Assembly (NCBI GenBank): GCA_905182645.1
Contig: CAJJCJ010000006.1
Coordinates: 1 to 64,000, forward strand
Reading direction: 5' to 3'
Length of the DNA: 64,000 bases
Source of the DNA: an uncultured Sulfitobacter sp.
GTDB lineage: Bacteria; Pseudomonadota; Alphaproteobacteria; Rhodobacterales; Rhodobacteraceae
Below, piece after piece: positions 35,082 to 44,759 of this stretch (the stretch's first letter is position 1; every line of letters starts with the position of its first letter). The notes below the pieces were generated by a model. It did not search any database, was not told the DNA's origin, and worked only from the letters and a program-made list of their open reading frames with translations. Position numbers and translations under genes: made by a program.

Positions 35082-36120
35082 CGGACTTCTCCTCTGGAAG
35101 TGGCGCATCCTGCCGGATCAAACCTTGAGATTTAAGGTCGGACCACAGATCTGAGGGGATGGGTGTCTCAAAAATCTCGACGTTCTGGCGCACTTCAGCA
35201 GGGTTCGACGCGCCGGGGATGACGGTTCTCACCGCTGGGTGGCCCAATGGAAACTGCAGGGCAGCCGCGATGAGTGGCGTGTTATGGGCAGCACAGACGT
35301 CATTCAGATTGCGGACCCGTTGCAGAATGGCTTCAGATGCGGGCGCGTAATCATATCGCGCACCTTCGATTGCGCCGGTGGCGAGAATGCCGGAATTATA
35401 TGGTCCACCCAGAATGACCCCGACGTCGCGTTTGACACAAAGCGGCAGGAACGTATCGAGAGGGTCTTGTTCAAGCAACGTATAGCGCCCAGCGAGAAGG
35501 AAGCCGTCAAAATCCGCTTCGCCCAAAAGGCGTTCACAGATTTGCCAAGTATTAACACCTGCGCCGATGGCCGAAACCCCGCCCGCTTCACGAAGCTCAG
35601 ACAGGGCGCGGTAGCCGCCTTGGGAAAACAATTCGCGCAGGTTGTTGTCCTCAAAACGCTGCCCTTGGGAGCCTGCATCGATGTCATGCAGGAACAGCAT
35701 ATCGATTTTGTCGGAGCCAAGCCGCGCGATGCTGTCCTCATAGCTGCGCATGATCCCGTCGTATGTAAAATCAAAGATGATCCGTTTTTGTGGCACATCC
35801 ACAAAGGCTTCGGGGGTGACGTCTTCGGGTGCGCAATCTTCCAGAACCCGCCCGACTTTTGTCGACAACGTCAGTTGGTCAGGATTAAATCGCGTCAACG
35901 CGTCTGCAAACCGCAATTCGGATCGTCCCAACCCGTATTGTGGCGCAGTATCGAAGTATCGAATGCCCGCATCCCATGCGGCATCAAGTGTCGCCTGGGC
36001 GTCAGAATCCTCGATCGTGCGATACAGATTTCCAAGCGGCGCACCGCCAAACCCAAGCTGGGTCATGTCGACTGGGGATCGGGTGCGCTGATTGAGCGGA
36101 TTGCTTTTCGTCAGTTTCAT
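35071..36120 (-). CDS. Aldo/keto reductase, predicted L-fucose dehydrogenase
   Basis: Oxidises the sugar to its 1,5-lactone with NAD(P), first step of the non-phosphorylative route. 349 residues; tetrad Asp57 and Tyr62 in YFDTAPQYGLGRSE, Lys88 in LSTKVGR and His145 in MLFLHDID. The PQYGLGRSE form is typical of the D-threo-aldose/L-fucose dehydrogenase group. Flanked by the GntR gene and fucU on one strand, so likely one transcript. Confidence 0.82.
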   Translation of the reverse strand: MKLTKSNPLNQRTRSPVDMTQLGFGGAPLGNLYRTIEDSDAQATLDAAWDAGIRYFDTAPQYGLGRSELRFADALTRFNPDQLTLSTKVGRVLEDCAPEDVTPEAFVDVPQKRIIFDFTYDGIMRSYEDSIARLGSDKIDMLFLHDIDAGSQGQRFEDNNLRELFSQGGYRALSELREAGGVSAIGAGVNTWQICERLLGEADFDGFLLAGRYTLLEQDPLDTFLPLCVKRDVGVILGGPYNSGILATGAIEGARYDYAPASEAILQRVRNLNDVCAAHNTPLIAAALQFPLGHPAVRTVIPGASNPAEVRQNVEIFETPIPSDLWSDLKSQGLIRQDAPLPEEKSVAS

Positions 36121-36131
36121 CGTATTTCTTT

Positions 36132-36830
36132 TCAGCTTGGGCGAAAGTATTCTGGGTGTTGGCGCTCTAACGGTTCGATGCGCGTTATTAACTGTCGAAG
36201 GTGGAGCGACATTGCAGACCTTGCCGCATCAACATCGCGGACTTCGATGCCGGCCAGTACGCTCTGATGTTCGGCGACCGTCTCTGCGGGACGGCCCGGC
36301 TCAGGCAAAATCTGCATCCGCGCTCGGTTCAGTTGCAGCGATATTTGCCCAGCGGTGACTGTGACCTTGGGAAAACCGGTGAAGGCTAAAATCAATTCAT
36401 GAAACTCAAGATCGGCTTCAAAGAAACCCTGAAAGTCCTCGTCTTCCACCAAAAGCCTCTGCATTTTTAAATTGCGAGAAAGGATGGTCAGTTGTTCGTC
36501 AGTGCGATCCTGCGCGACTTTGGCAACGGCCGCGACTTCAACAGCATCACGCAGGAAGCTTTCTTGGCGCAGCTCGAACATGGAGAATTGGGAAACACGC
36601 GTTGCAGATTGCGGAATGATATCGACCAACCCATCGGTTGAGAGCCTGTTCAGAGCCTCTGTTACCGGCGAACGGGACACTCCCAATTGCTCGCAAAGTG
36701 CGCCTTTTCGTAGTACGGTTCCGGGCTCGAACGACATTGTAAGGATCTTGTTGCGCAGCACCGTATAGACCCGCTGACCCAAGGGGCCATCCAGACTGTT
36801 GATATCAAGCGTGAACGTTTGGTCGGTCAT
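36132..36830 (-). CDS. GntR/FCD-family transcriptional regulator
   Basis: Sugar-acid-responsive repressor of 232 residues. The winged helix is in GTVLRKGALCEQLGVSRSPVTEALNRLSTDGLV (about residues 33-65). The C-terminal FCD all-helical ligand domain shows the metal-binding pattern (DLEFHELILAFTG, AEHQSVLAGI). The ATG at 36830 follows GAGGAA. It sits between the two arms of the fucose locus and is first in the minus-strand operon, so it probably controls both. Confidence 0.88.
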   Translation of the reverse strand: MTDQTFTLDINSLDGPLGQRVYTVLRNKILTMSFEPGTVLRKGALCEQLGVSRSPVTEALNRLSTDGLVDIIPQSATRVSQFSMFELRQESFLRDAVEVAAVAKVAQDRTDEQLTILSRNLKMQRLLVEDEDFQGFFEADLEFHELILAFTGFPKVTVTAGQISLQLNRARMQILPEPGRPAETVAEHQSVLAGIEVRDVDAARSAMSLHLRQLITRIEPLERQHPEYFRPS

Positions 36831-36842
36831 TTCCTCATCTCC

Positions 36843-36863
36843 CAACTGACATGTTAGTTGACA
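36843..36863. promoter_or_regulatory. GntR operator overlapping a -35 box
   Basis: CAACTGACATGTTAGTTG (36843-36860) is an 18-bp palindrome with 8 of 9 pairs, lying just upstream of the GntR start. It overlaps TTGACA (36858-36863), a consensus -35 for the plus-strand dehydratase gene. The placement suggests repression of both directions; the -10 for the plus strand is poor. Confidence 0.55.
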
Positions 36864-36931
36864 TATACATCAAGTCAAGCTAGCACTGACATTACGCAAA
36901 CCGAAGCCGCTAAGCTAGAGGTACTCTTTCA

Positions 36932-38455
36932 ATGAACCCGCTATCCCGCATGCTAACCCTCCATCCGCAAGATAATGTTGCGGTCGCATTGGCTGATATT
37001 TCTGCGGGTGAAACTGATAACATTGCTGGCGTTAAAGCGCTGCAAGCCGTCAAGCAGGGACACAAGATTGCGGTTAAACCGATCGCCGCCGGACAGAACG
37101 TGCTGCGCTACGGCCAGACTATCGGGCAGGCAACAGCTGACATCGCTGCGGGGGAACATGTGCATGTTCAAAACCTCGGCATGGGGGAGCACACGAGCGA
37201 TTACGCCCACGCGACAGAGGCCAAATTGCTTTTGGCATTGCCTGATATGCGCACCTTTAACGGCTACCACCGTGCAGACCGCAGCGTAGGCACGCGCAAC
37301 TACCTTGGCATTCTGACGTCAGTAAACTGTTCTGGTTCGGTTGCAAAATTCATCGCTGAAGCGGCTGAGAAATCTGGTCTGCTGGACGATTTCCCAAATA
37401 TTGACGGCATCGTTCCCATCACCCATGGCACTGGCTGTGGCATGTCGGGCGAAAACGAAGGCTATGACACGTTGTTCCGTACGCTGTCGGGCTATGCCCA
37501 GCACCCCAATTTTGGCGGCATCCTTTTGATTGGTCTCGGTTGTGAAGTCATGCAGGTGTCCGCCCTCGTTGCTGGGCGTCCAATCCGCGCTGACGGTGCG
37601 CTTCGCTATATGACGATCCAGCAAGAAGGCGGCACGCGCATGACCATCGAAAAAGGTCTCGCGGAGTTGCGCAGCATCGCAGAGATAGCGAATACTGCCA
37701 CCCGCCAGCCTGCGCCCGTGTCTGAGTTGATGGTGGGCATGCAATGTGGCGGCTCCGATGGATATTCCGGCATTACCGCCAATCCCGCACTTGGTGTCGC
37801 GTCTGACTTGGTGGTGCGTCACGGCGGGACCACGATCCTGTCAGAGACATCCGAAATTTATGGGGCTGAGCATCTTTTGACCCGTCGCGCGGCGACGGTC
37901 GAGGTGGGCGAAAAACTGATTGATCGCGTCCGCTGGTGGGAAGATTACACCGCCCGCAACAAAGGCAAGATGGACAACAATCCCAGCCCTGGCAACAAGC
38001 GCGGCGGGCTAACCACGATCCTTGAAAAGTCGCTCGGTGCTGTGGCGAAAAGCGGTAGTGCGCCGCTGACAGCCGTATATCTGTTTGCAGAAAAGATCGA
38101 CAAAAAGGGCTTTGTCTTTATGGACAGCCCCGGTTTTGATCCCTGCTCGGTCACTGGTCAAATCGCATCTGGCGCGAACCTGATCGTCTTTACGACAGGG
38201 CGCGGTTCGGTGTCGGGATACACGCCAACGCCTTGTATTAAGATTGCCACCAATTCTGAAATGTACGCCCGCATGTCCGACGACATGGACATCAACTGCG
38301 GCGATATCGTCAGCGACGGCGTCAGCCTTGAAGAGAAGGGCAGTGAAATTTTCGAGATGTTCATTCGCATCGCTTCGGGCGAGCAAACCAAGAGTGAAGA
38401 TCTCGGCTTTGGTGGGGTTGAATTCGTGCCATGGCAGATTGGTGCGGTGATGTGA
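36932..38455 (+). CDS. UxaA-family sugar-acid dehydratase (predicted L-fuconate dehydratase)
   Basis: Altronate/galactarate-dehydratase family enzyme of 507 residues: N-terminal SAF domain (DNVAVALADISAGE to about residue 95) and C-terminal catalytic part with RSVGTRNYLGI, THGTGCGMSG, LIGLGCEVMQ and MQCGGSDGYSGITANP, whose Cys residues fit the iron site. By context it would dehydrate L-fuconate to 2-keto-3-deoxy-L-fuconate, replacing the enolase-type enzyme. Campylobacter jejuni has a uxaA-type gene in its fucose locus. An altronate-like substrate is the alternative. Confidence 0.78.
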   Translation: MNPLSRMLTLHPQDNVAVALADISAGETDNIAGVKALQAVKQGHKIAVKPIAAGQNVLRYGQTIGQATADIAAGEHVHVQNLGMGEHTSDYAHATEAKLLLALPDMRTFNGYHRADRSVGTRNYLGILTSVNCSGSVAKFIAEAAEKSGLLDDFPNIDGIVPITHGTGCGMSGENEGYDTLFRTLSGYAQHPNFGGILLIGLGCEVMQVSALVAGRPIRADGALRYMTIQQEGGTRMTIEKGLAELRSIAEIANTATRQPAPVSELMVGMQCGGSDGYSGITANPALGVASDLVVRHGGTTILSETSEIYGAEHLLTRRAATVEVGEKLIDRVRWWEDYTARNKGKMDNNPSPGNKRGGLTTILEKSLGAVAKSGSAPLTAVYLFAEKIDKKGFVFMDSPGFDPCSVTGQIASGANLIVFTTGRGSVSGYTPTPCIKIATNSEMYARMSDDMDINCGDIVSDGVSLEEKGSEIFEMFIRIASGEQTKSEDLGFGGVEFVPWQIGAVM

Positions 38456-38469
38456 TCATGGGGGACAAT

Positions 38470-39216
38470 ATGACACTGAGGAACAAAACAATTTTAATTA
38501 CCGCTGCTGGCCAAGGTATTGGCGCTGCAAGTGCGCGCGCTTGCGCGGCTGCAGGCGCTACAGTTATTGCAACGGACGTGAACGGTGACTTACTGGCCAA
38601 TCTGTCAGGCGTTCGCGGGATTGAGACCCGCGTGCTCGACGTGACTGACGTGGTTGCAATTGATGCGCTTGCCGCTGAACTTCCTGATCTTGACGGATTG
38701 TTCAACTGCGCCGGCGTTGTTCATCACGGCTCTATTCTAGAGCTCGACGATGCCGCTTGGGAGTTTTCAGTCAACCTCAATGTCACGTCTATGGTGCGTA
38801 TGTGTCGCGCTTTTGTGCCCGGTCTTTTGCGCCGCGCAGACAGCCAAGGCACTGCGTCAATCCTGAACATGTCGTCAATGGCGTCATCGGAAAAAGGGTT
38901 CGTCAACCGCACCGCCTACGGGGCAACAAAGGCCGCAGTGATTGGGTTAACCAAGGCAATTGCCGCCGACTTCGTGGCGCAAAACTTGCGGTGCAATGCA
39001 CTGTGCCCCGGCACGGTTGATACGCCAGCCTTGCAAGGCCGTATCGCGGCGGCACCCGATCCAATTCAGGCGGAAAAAGACTTTATTGCGCGTCAGCCGA
39101 TGGGCCGCTTATCTACGGTTGGCGATCTGACACCGACAATTGTGCATTTGCTGTCGGACAATAGCAGTTTCATGACAGGCCAATCCGTCTTGGTCGATGG
39201 TGGTTGCACGATCTAG
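38470..39216 (+). CDS. SDR dehydrogenase, predicted 2-keto-3-deoxy-L-fuconate dehydrogenase
   Basis: NAD-dependent short-chain dehydrogenase of 248 residues. Cofactor motif TAAGQGIG near residue 11, NCAG, active-site Ser in [11 protein letters not shown] and YGATKAA. The ATG at 38470 is preceded by GGGGGA; two earlier in-frame starts lie within the end of the dehydratase gene or just after it. In the pathway it would oxidise C4 to give 2,4-diketo-3-deoxy-L-fuconate. Confidence 0.8.
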   Translation: MTLRNKTILITAAGQGIGAASARACAAAGATVIATDVNGDLLANLSGVRGIETRVLDVTDVVAIDALAAELPDLDGLFNCAGVVHHGSILELDDAAWEFSVNLNVTSMVRMCRAFVPGLLRRADSQGTASILNMSSMASSEKGFVNRTAYGATKAAVIGLTKAIAADFVAQNLRCNALCPGTVDTPALQGRIAAAPDPIQAEKDFIARQPMGRLSTVGDLTPTIVHLLSDNSSFMTGQSVLVDGGCTI

Positions 39217-39250
39217 CGACGCGATCCAAGGTTTGGGAGGGCCAAAGAAC

Positions 39251-40777
39251 ATGACTTATCTAGTCGAAATGAAGGGCATCGAAAAACGCTTTCCAGGTGT
39301 TCACGCGCTAAAAGGGGTGCAATTCGACCTGAATCCTGGAGAAGTCCATGCCCTCATGGGGGAGAATGGCGCTGGAAAATCGACCCTGATGAAAATCATG
39401 TCCGGTATCTATTCACGTGATGGCGGTGAGATGTTTGTGGACGGAAAACCTGTTTCTCCCGTCAGCCCCCGTGCAGCGCAGGACCTTGGGATTGGGATCA
39501 TTCATCAAGAATTGAGTCTGATGAACGACCTGACAGCGGCACAGAACGTTCTGATTGGACGGGAACCGCGGCGCAGTTTTGGCCGTTTGGACGAGCCCGC
39601 ATTGAACGCGAAAACGGCAGAAATTTTTGCCTCGCTTAATCTGGCTATGGATCCGCGCACGCGAGTCGGCACGCAGACCATTGCCCGTCAGCAATTGATA
39701 GAAATTGCCAAGGCGCTGTCTTACAATCCGCGTGTCCTGATTATGGATGAACCGACCGCCGCCCTGAACGACATTGAAATCGCAGAGCTGTTCAAGGTCA
39801 TCGAAAAGCTGAAAGCCGACGGTGTTGGTATCGTCTACATCAGTCACCGCATGGACGAGATCAAGCGCATTGCGGACCGCGTTACGATCTTGCGCGATGG
39901 TGCCTACATCGACACCGTTGAAGCCGCCGATACACCCCTTACAAAAATTATCCAATTGATGGTTGGTCGTGAAGTCACGCAAAATACGCCCGTCATCCCC
40001 GATACATCGCAAAATCAAGTTGCTTTGGAAGTGCGCAATCTGTCGCGCGGAAAAGAAGTGTGGGATGTTAGTTTTGATATCCGCAAAGGCGAGATTTTGG
40101 GCTTTGCGGGTCTGATGGGCGCGGGTCGCACGGAGGTCGCTCGGATCATCTTTGGCGCCGACGCCCGTGACAGAGGCGAGATACTGGTCGCGGGCCAGCC
40201 GGTCAACATTCGTACGCCGCATGCCGCTGTTGAGGCAGGGATCGGGTATCTTTCGGAAGATCGCAAACACTTTGGTCTAGCCGTCGACATGACCGTGCGT
40301 GCCAACATCGCGATGGCCAATCTGGTGCAATTCACCAGTCGCACAGGCGTGCTGAATGAGGTCGCGATGAAAGAGACGGCAATCAAATATATCGATCAAT
40401 TGGGCATCCGCACTCCGTCTGACATGCAGGCCGTGCGGCTGTTATCGGGCGGGAACCAGCAAAAGGTCGTCATTGCCAAATGGCTGTTGCGAGACTGCGA
40501 CGTGTTGATCTTTGACGAACCAACACGCGGCATCGACGTTGGCGCTAAATCCGAAATTTACGCCCTTCTTGAAGACCTTGCCGCGCAAGGGCGCGCGATC
40601 ATCGTGATTTCGTCCGAATTGCCTGAGGTCATGCGCCTGTCACACCGCATTGCCGTCATGTGCGAAGGACGGTTGACGGGTATTTTACCCGGCGGCGAGG
40701 GCACCACACAAGAACAGATCATGGAATTGGCCACCCAACGCGACAGCGCGTTGAGTGTCACGGAGGACGTATTATGA
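39251..40777 (+). CDS. Sugar ABC transporter ATP-binding protein (RbsA/MglA type)
   Basis: Fused double ATPase of 508 residues. The first half has Walker [10 protein letters not shown] near residue 36 and Walker [12 protein letters not shown]; the second has [16 protein letters not shown] and [19 protein letters not shown], the usual diverged second signature. GGGAGG lies upstream of the ATG at 39251. It overlaps the permease by 4 bp. Predicted substrate: L-fucose or a related deoxyhexose. Confidence 0.92.
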   Translation: MTYLVEMKGIEKRFPGVHALKGVQFDLNPGEVHALMGENGAGKSTLMKIMSGIYSRDGGEMFVDGKPVSPVSPRAAQDLGIGIIHQELSLMNDLTAAQNVLIGREPRRSFGRLDEPALNAKTAEIFASLNLAMDPRTRVGTQTIARQQLIEIAKALSYNPRVLIMDEPTAALNDIEIAELFKVIEKLKADGVGIVYISHRMDEIKRIADRVTILRDGAYIDTVEAADTPLTKIIQLMVGREVTQNTPVIPDTSQNQVALEVRNLSRGKEVWDVSFDIRKGEILGFAGLMGAGRTEVARIIFGADARDRGEILVAGQPVNIRTPHAAVEAGIGYLSEDRKHFGLAVDMTVRANIAMANLVQFTSRTGVLNEVAMKETAIKYIDQLGIRTPSDMQAVRLLSGGNQQKVVIAKWLLRDCDVLIFDEPTRGIDVGAKSEIYALLEDLAAQGRAIIVISSELPEVMRLSHRIAVMCEGRLTGILPGGEGTTQEQIMELATQRDSALSVTEDVL

Positions 40778-41781
40778 CCACGACAACAGTAGATGCCACA
40801 AAGTCGGCCCTGTCACGGATTGTCGTGGCGGGCACACACCAACGGGTGTTGGCCTTCGCCAGCCTGATCGTGCTCCTGATCGGGTTTTCCATTGCATCCC
40901 CCAACTTTATGCAAACGTCCAATATGCTCGCAATCTTGCAAGCTACGTCGGTGAACGGCGTGTTGGCGATTGCGGTCACGCTGGTCATCATCACGGGTGG
41001 GATCGATCTTTCGGTTGGAACCATGATGACGTTCTGCGCAGTCATTACCGGTGTTGTGTTGACATACGCGGGAATGCCGCTGGCGTTTGGTGTCGTTGCC
41101 GCCGTCCTGACTGGCGCGGTATGTGGCGCATGTTCCGGCACTTTCGTGGCGAAAATGGCAATACCACCTTTCATCGCTACCCTTGGAATGATGCTGATCC
41201 TAAAAGGGCTCAGCCTTGTTATTTCGGGCACCCGTCCGATCTATTTCAACGACACCCCGGGGTTCAGCGAGATATCTCGTGGGTCTCTGATAGGTGAAGT
41301 TGTCCCATCCCTGCCAATCCCCAACGGCGTGCTCATCCTGTTCATCGTGGCCGCTGTGACGGCCTACATCCTGAACCGTACTGTGCTGGGCCGCTACTGC
41401 TTTGCGCTTGGGTCCAACGAGGAATCTGTCCGCCTGTCGGGTGTGAACACAGACCGTTGGAAAATCGCGATATACGCCCTCGCCGGATCAATCGTCGGTA
41501 TTGCGGGTCTGCTGATTGCCTCGCGTCTGAACTCTGCCCAGCCAGCTCTGGGGCTTGGATACGAGCTTGAGGCGATTGCTGCGGTGGTCATTGGCGGGAC
41601 GTCTTTGTCCGGCGGGCGCGGCTCGATCCTCGGCTCTCTTATCGGGGCGTTGATTATGGCCGTTCTGACCAATGGTCTACGCGTGCTGTCCGTCGCCCAA
41701 GAATGGCAAACCGTCGTCACAGGCGCGATCATTATTTTGGCGGTCTACGCCGACATGATGCGCCGCAACAAAACAACCTAA
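40774..41781 (+). CDS. Sugar ABC transporter permease (RbsC type)
   Basis: Inner-membrane permease of 335 residues with about ten hydrophobic segments and the family landmarks [13 protein letters not shown] (near residue 75) and [27 protein letters not shown]. The start is the ATG overlapping the ATPase stop (ATGA). A single permease gene is expected to form a homodimer. Confidence 0.92.
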   Translation: MTTTTVDATKSALSRIVVAGTHQRVLAFASLIVLLIGFSIASPNFMQTSNMLAILQATSVNGVLAIAVTLVIITGGIDLSVGTMMTFCAVITGVVLTYAGMPLAFGVVAAVLTGAVCGACSGTFVAKMAIPPFIATLGMMLILKGLSLVISGTRPIYFNDTPGFSEISRGSLIGEVVPSLPIPNGVLILFIVAAVTAYILNRTVLGRYCFALGSNEESVRLSGVNTDRWKIAIYALAGSIVGIAGLLIASRLNSAQPALGLGYELEAIAAVVIGGTSLSGGRGSILGSLIGALIMAVLTNGLRVLSVAQEWQTVVTGAIIILAVYADMMRRNKTT

Positions 41782-41845
41782 CGAACCAAGACTCAACTGC
41801 CCGGGAGGAGATCTGGGCATCAACGACAACTTAGGAGGAACCATC

Positions 41846-42793
41846 ATGTTGTCACGTCGTACCCTCGTAGGCGCGCTAAGCGCGTCAATCGCACTGGCAT
41901 CTGCGCCAGCCGCATTTGCACAAGACGAAATCTACATCCCGCTTATTTCGAAAGGCTTTCAGCACCAGTTCTGGCAGGCCGTAAAATCCGGTGCAGATCA
42001 GGCTGCTGAAGAATTTGGTGTTCGCATTACGTTCGAAGGCCCTGACAACGAAACGATGGTCGATCGCCAGATCGACATGCTTGCTGCCGCATTGGCTAAC
42101 AAACCTGCGGCGATCGGTTTTGCCGCACTCGACAGCCAAGCGGCGATCCCGCTACTGCGTCAGGCGTCAGACGCCGGTATTCCGATCATCGCGTTTGACA
42201 GCGGCGTGGACAGTGACATTCCGATGTCTACTGCAACCACTGACAACGTCGCCGCTGCTGCACTGGCCGCTGACAAGATGGCTGAATTTCTTGGCGGAAC
42301 TGGCACCGTTGCCGTTGTGGCTCACGATCAGACCAGCCGCACAGGTATCGACCGTCGCGATGGTTTCCTGAACCAGATCGCAAGTGAATATCCAAACATC
42401 AAAGTGGTCAGTGTCCAATACGGCGCAGGTGATCAGTTGCAGTCTACCGAAATTGCCAAGGCGATGCTGACGGCCAATCCTGGTTTGGGCGGTATGTTCG
42501 GCACCAACGAAGGCTCTGCCATTGGTATTGTGAACGCTGTACGCGAAATGGCGGCCGAAGGCGTCACCATCATCGGTTACGATTCTGGCAGGGCTCAGAC
42601 GGATGCGATCCGCGAAGGTTTGATGGCCGGCGCGATCACGCAGAACCCTGTCGGAATTGGCTATGAAACTGTAAAAGCGGCGGTTGCTGCGATGAACGGC
42701 GAAACACTGCCTGCGATCATCGACACAGGCTTCTACTACTACGATCAGTCCAACATCGACGACGCTGAAATTCAGGCCGTCCTTTACGATTGA
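41846..42793 (+). CDS. Sugar ABC transporter substrate-binding protein (RbsB type)
   Basis: Periplasmic binding protein of 315 residues. MLSRRTLVGALSASIALASA with cleavage after AFA (near residue 25) is the export signal; the twin Arg could be Tat-like. The mature fold belongs to the ribose-binding family (LISKGFQHQFWQAVKSGADQ, GFAALDSQAAIPLL). AGGAGG precedes the ATG. A short hairpin (TGCCC/GGGCA) lies in the gap after the permease. Confidence 0.92.
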   Translation: MLSRRTLVGALSASIALASAPAAFAQDEIYIPLISKGFQHQFWQAVKSGADQAAEEFGVRITFEGPDNETMVDRQIDMLAAALANKPAAIGFAALDSQAAIPLLRQASDAGIPIIAFDSGVDSDIPMSTATTDNVAAAALAADKMAEFLGGTGTVAVVAHDQTSRTGIDRRDGFLNQIASEYPNIKVVSVQYGAGDQLQSTEIAKAMLTANPGLGGMFGTNEGSAIGIVNAVREMAAEGVTIIGYDSGRAQTDAIREGLMAGAITQNPVGIGYETVKAAVAAMNGETLPAIIDTGFYYYDQSNIDDAEIQAVLYD

Positions 42794-42868
42794 TTTAAAT
42801 CGCGTCGCGGTTCATTCTCGCTTGGGCTGCGACGCCCTTTTTCTCCCAACCCTAAGTTCGAGGACACC

Positions 42869-43726
42869 ATGAAATTATTGCGCTATGGCCCCGCGGGCCA
42901 TGAAAAACCTGGTTGCCTTGATGTAGAAGGCCGCGTTCGCGACCTGTCGGGGCACGTTGATGATATCGCTGGAGCGGCACTTCTGCCCGACGCGATTGCG
43001 GCTTTGAAAGCCTTGGATGTTTCATCACTTCCCATCGTTGAAGGTACCCCGCAAAGCGACCTGCGACTTGGCTCATGCGTTGGTCAAACCGGAAAATTTG
43101 TTTGTATCGGCCTTAACTATGCCGATCACGCCGCTGAAAGCGGAATGGAGGTGCCACCGGAGCCTGTGATTTTTAACAAGTGGACTTCGGCGATTATTGG
43201 GCCCGATGATGATGTTGTCATTCCGCGCGGCTCTAAGAAAACCGACTGGGAGGTCGAGCTTGGCGTCGTTATCGGCAAAGGTGGTGTTTATATCACTGAG
43301 GCCGATGCGATGGATCACGTCGCGGGTTTCTGCGTGATCAATGACGTGTCAGAGCGGGAATACCAGATTGAGCGGGCAGGCACATGGGACAAGGGCAAGG
43401 GCTGTGATACGTTTGGTCCGACTGGTCCGTGGTTGGTTACACCTGATGAGGTTGGTGACTATGACAACCTTGCGATGTGGCTAGAAGTTGACGGCACCCG
43501 CCATCAAAACGGCTCGACAAAAACGATGGTCTATAAGGTGCCGCACCTGGTTTCGTATTGCTCACAATTCATGAGCCTTCAGCCGGGCGACATCATCTCG
43601 ACAGGCACCCCTCCAGGCGTCGGCATGGGTCTGAAGCCTCAAACCTATCTTTCAGGTGGTGAAACCATGCGCCTTGGGATCGATAAGCTTGGCGTTCAAA
43701 CACAGGTCGTTCGTCCCGCGAAATAA
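42869..43726 (+). CDS. FAH-family hydrolase, predicted 2,4-diketo-3-deoxy-L-fuconate hydrolase
   Basis: Fumarylacetoacetate-hydrolase-fold enzyme of 285 residues that would split the diketo acid into pyruvate and L-lactate, ending the pathway. Metal ligands are in PVIFNKWTSAI region followed by DWEVELGVVIGKGG (Glu-x-Glu and the downstream Asp in FCVINDVSEREYQ), plus STGTPPGVGMG near residue 250. Last gene of the plus-strand arm, 75 bp after the binding protein. Confidence 0.85.
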   Translation: MKLLRYGPAGHEKPGCLDVEGRVRDLSGHVDDIAGAALLPDAIAALKALDVSSLPIVEGTPQSDLRLGSCVGQTGKFVCIGLNYADHAAESGMEVPPEPVIFNKWTSAIIGPDDDVVIPRGSKKTDWEVELGVVIGKGGVYITEADAMDHVAGFCVINDVSEREYQIERAGTWDKGKGCDTFGPTGPWLVTPDEVGDYDNLAMWLEVDGTRHQNGSTKTMVYKVPHLVSYCSQFMSLQPGDIISTGTPPGVGMGLKPQTYLSGGETMRLGIDKLGVQTQVVRPAK

Positions 43727-43818
43727 CGTAGTGCGCAAAAAACGGGGGTGGGCTGCGAATGGCAGACCCGCCCGTCGACAAGCAGACATTCGCATCATGA
43801 CAGCATAGTTGCACATTG

Positions 43819-43994
43819 GGCTTATTCTGTTGAAAAACTCCAATACTGGGCCTTCAGATCAATTTTGACAGAATAGTATTCTGATTTCCTAAAATTTAGC
43901 TGGTATTTGCACGGATATCTTGATGAGATGAGAAGAGTTTTCTACTTTCTAAATATTTACAGAGGCAGCAACGAGTTTTTCAACAGAATAGGCT
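43819..43994. mobile_element. MITE-like element, copy 2 (176 bp)
   Basis: Same ends and internal palindrome as 18682-18856, with about a dozen substitutions, one inserted base and one mismatch in the terminal repeat. It lies between the FAH gene and the TetR gene. The flanks (for example GCTGCCGTTCACCGCA after 43998) resemble the intergenic repeats. The remaining non-coding bases of 43727-44127 include an imperfect GC-rich hairpin at about 43742-43772 that may terminate the fucose operon. Confidence 0.75.
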
Positions 43995-44127
43995 CCTTGC
44001 TGCCGTTCACCGCACACCGCGTAGATGACGGCAATGCGGGGCCGAGCTGACCTTCCTTGCGTGTGCGTTAACGACTGCTTTTCGTTCCAGCCTAGATCAA
44101 CGCAGCCATCGCTTGTTGTCATTACTT

Positions 44128-44757
44128 TCATATTTTGTGGTTGTTTCCGGCCCCTAAGCTAGCCTTCAAGAACTCTATCAGATGCGCCAGTTCAGCTTGA
44201 GAGACTGTCATATCAATGGCCTGTCTGCTTGCTGCGCACTCAATGGTGTCCAGAATGAAATGGGCGGTATGGAAGGTGTCTCCCGTGAATCGCCAGGTCC
44301 TTTGTTCGATCCCTTTTATAAGGAGGGAGGAAAGCGCCTCTGCCAAAGTCCGGCGCACTTCAAGGAACAACGCCGTAATATCCGGCACCCGCATCGCCTC
44401 TGCCGTAATTTCGGCCGTTAGAATCGCGACGCCCTTGTCCGAGACAATGGCCCAATAGTCCTGAAGAAAGGTTTCGAATGTCTCGTATGCCGGTCCGTCG
44501 ATAGCGAGACGTTCAATGAAAGGAGCAACCAATTCCCCCTCCAGCATGGCCACGCCAATGAGGAAATCATGCTTTCCCGGGAAATGATTGTAGAGGTTCC
44601 CAATACTGACATCGGCACGCGCGGCGATATCGCGCATACCAGTTTGGTGAAATCCATTGTCGATAAAGCATGCGATGGCGGCCTCCAAAATGTGCTGCCT
44701 CCGCTGCGCTGACGCAATTTCACGTTTGGATGGTTCACGCGCCAGTGTTTCGATCAT
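44128..44757 (-). CDS. TetR-family transcriptional regulator
   Basis: 209-residue repressor. The N-terminal helix-turn-helix is IACFIDNGFHQTGMRDIAARADVSIGNLYNHFPGKHDFL (about residues 30-68); the rest is a helical ligand domain that is not assigned. It starts 2 bp after the amine oxidase stop on the same strand, so the two are co-transcribed. A TetR-like palindrome lies upstream of the pair (46047-46062). Confidence 0.9.
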   Translation of the reverse strand: MIETLAREPSKREIASAQRRQHILEAAIACFIDNGFHQTGMRDIAARADVSIGNLYNHFPGKHDFLIGVAMLEGELVAPFIERLAIDGPAYETFETFLQDYWAIVSDKGVAILTAEITAEAMRVPDITALFLEVRRTLAEALSSLLIKGIEQRTWRFTGDTFHTAHFILDTIECAASRQAIDMTVSQAELAHLIEFLKASLGAGNNHKI

Positions 44758-44759
44758 CG

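Noticed and set aside
35239-36267. A 342-codon open frame on the plus strand.
   Set aside because: It lies opposite the fucose-dehydrogenase-type reductase and part of the GntR gene, both well supported by motifs.
39413-40270. A 285-codon open frame on the minus strand.
   Set aside because: It mirrors the sugar ABC ATPase gene, which has all its motifs; the reverse frame shows none.
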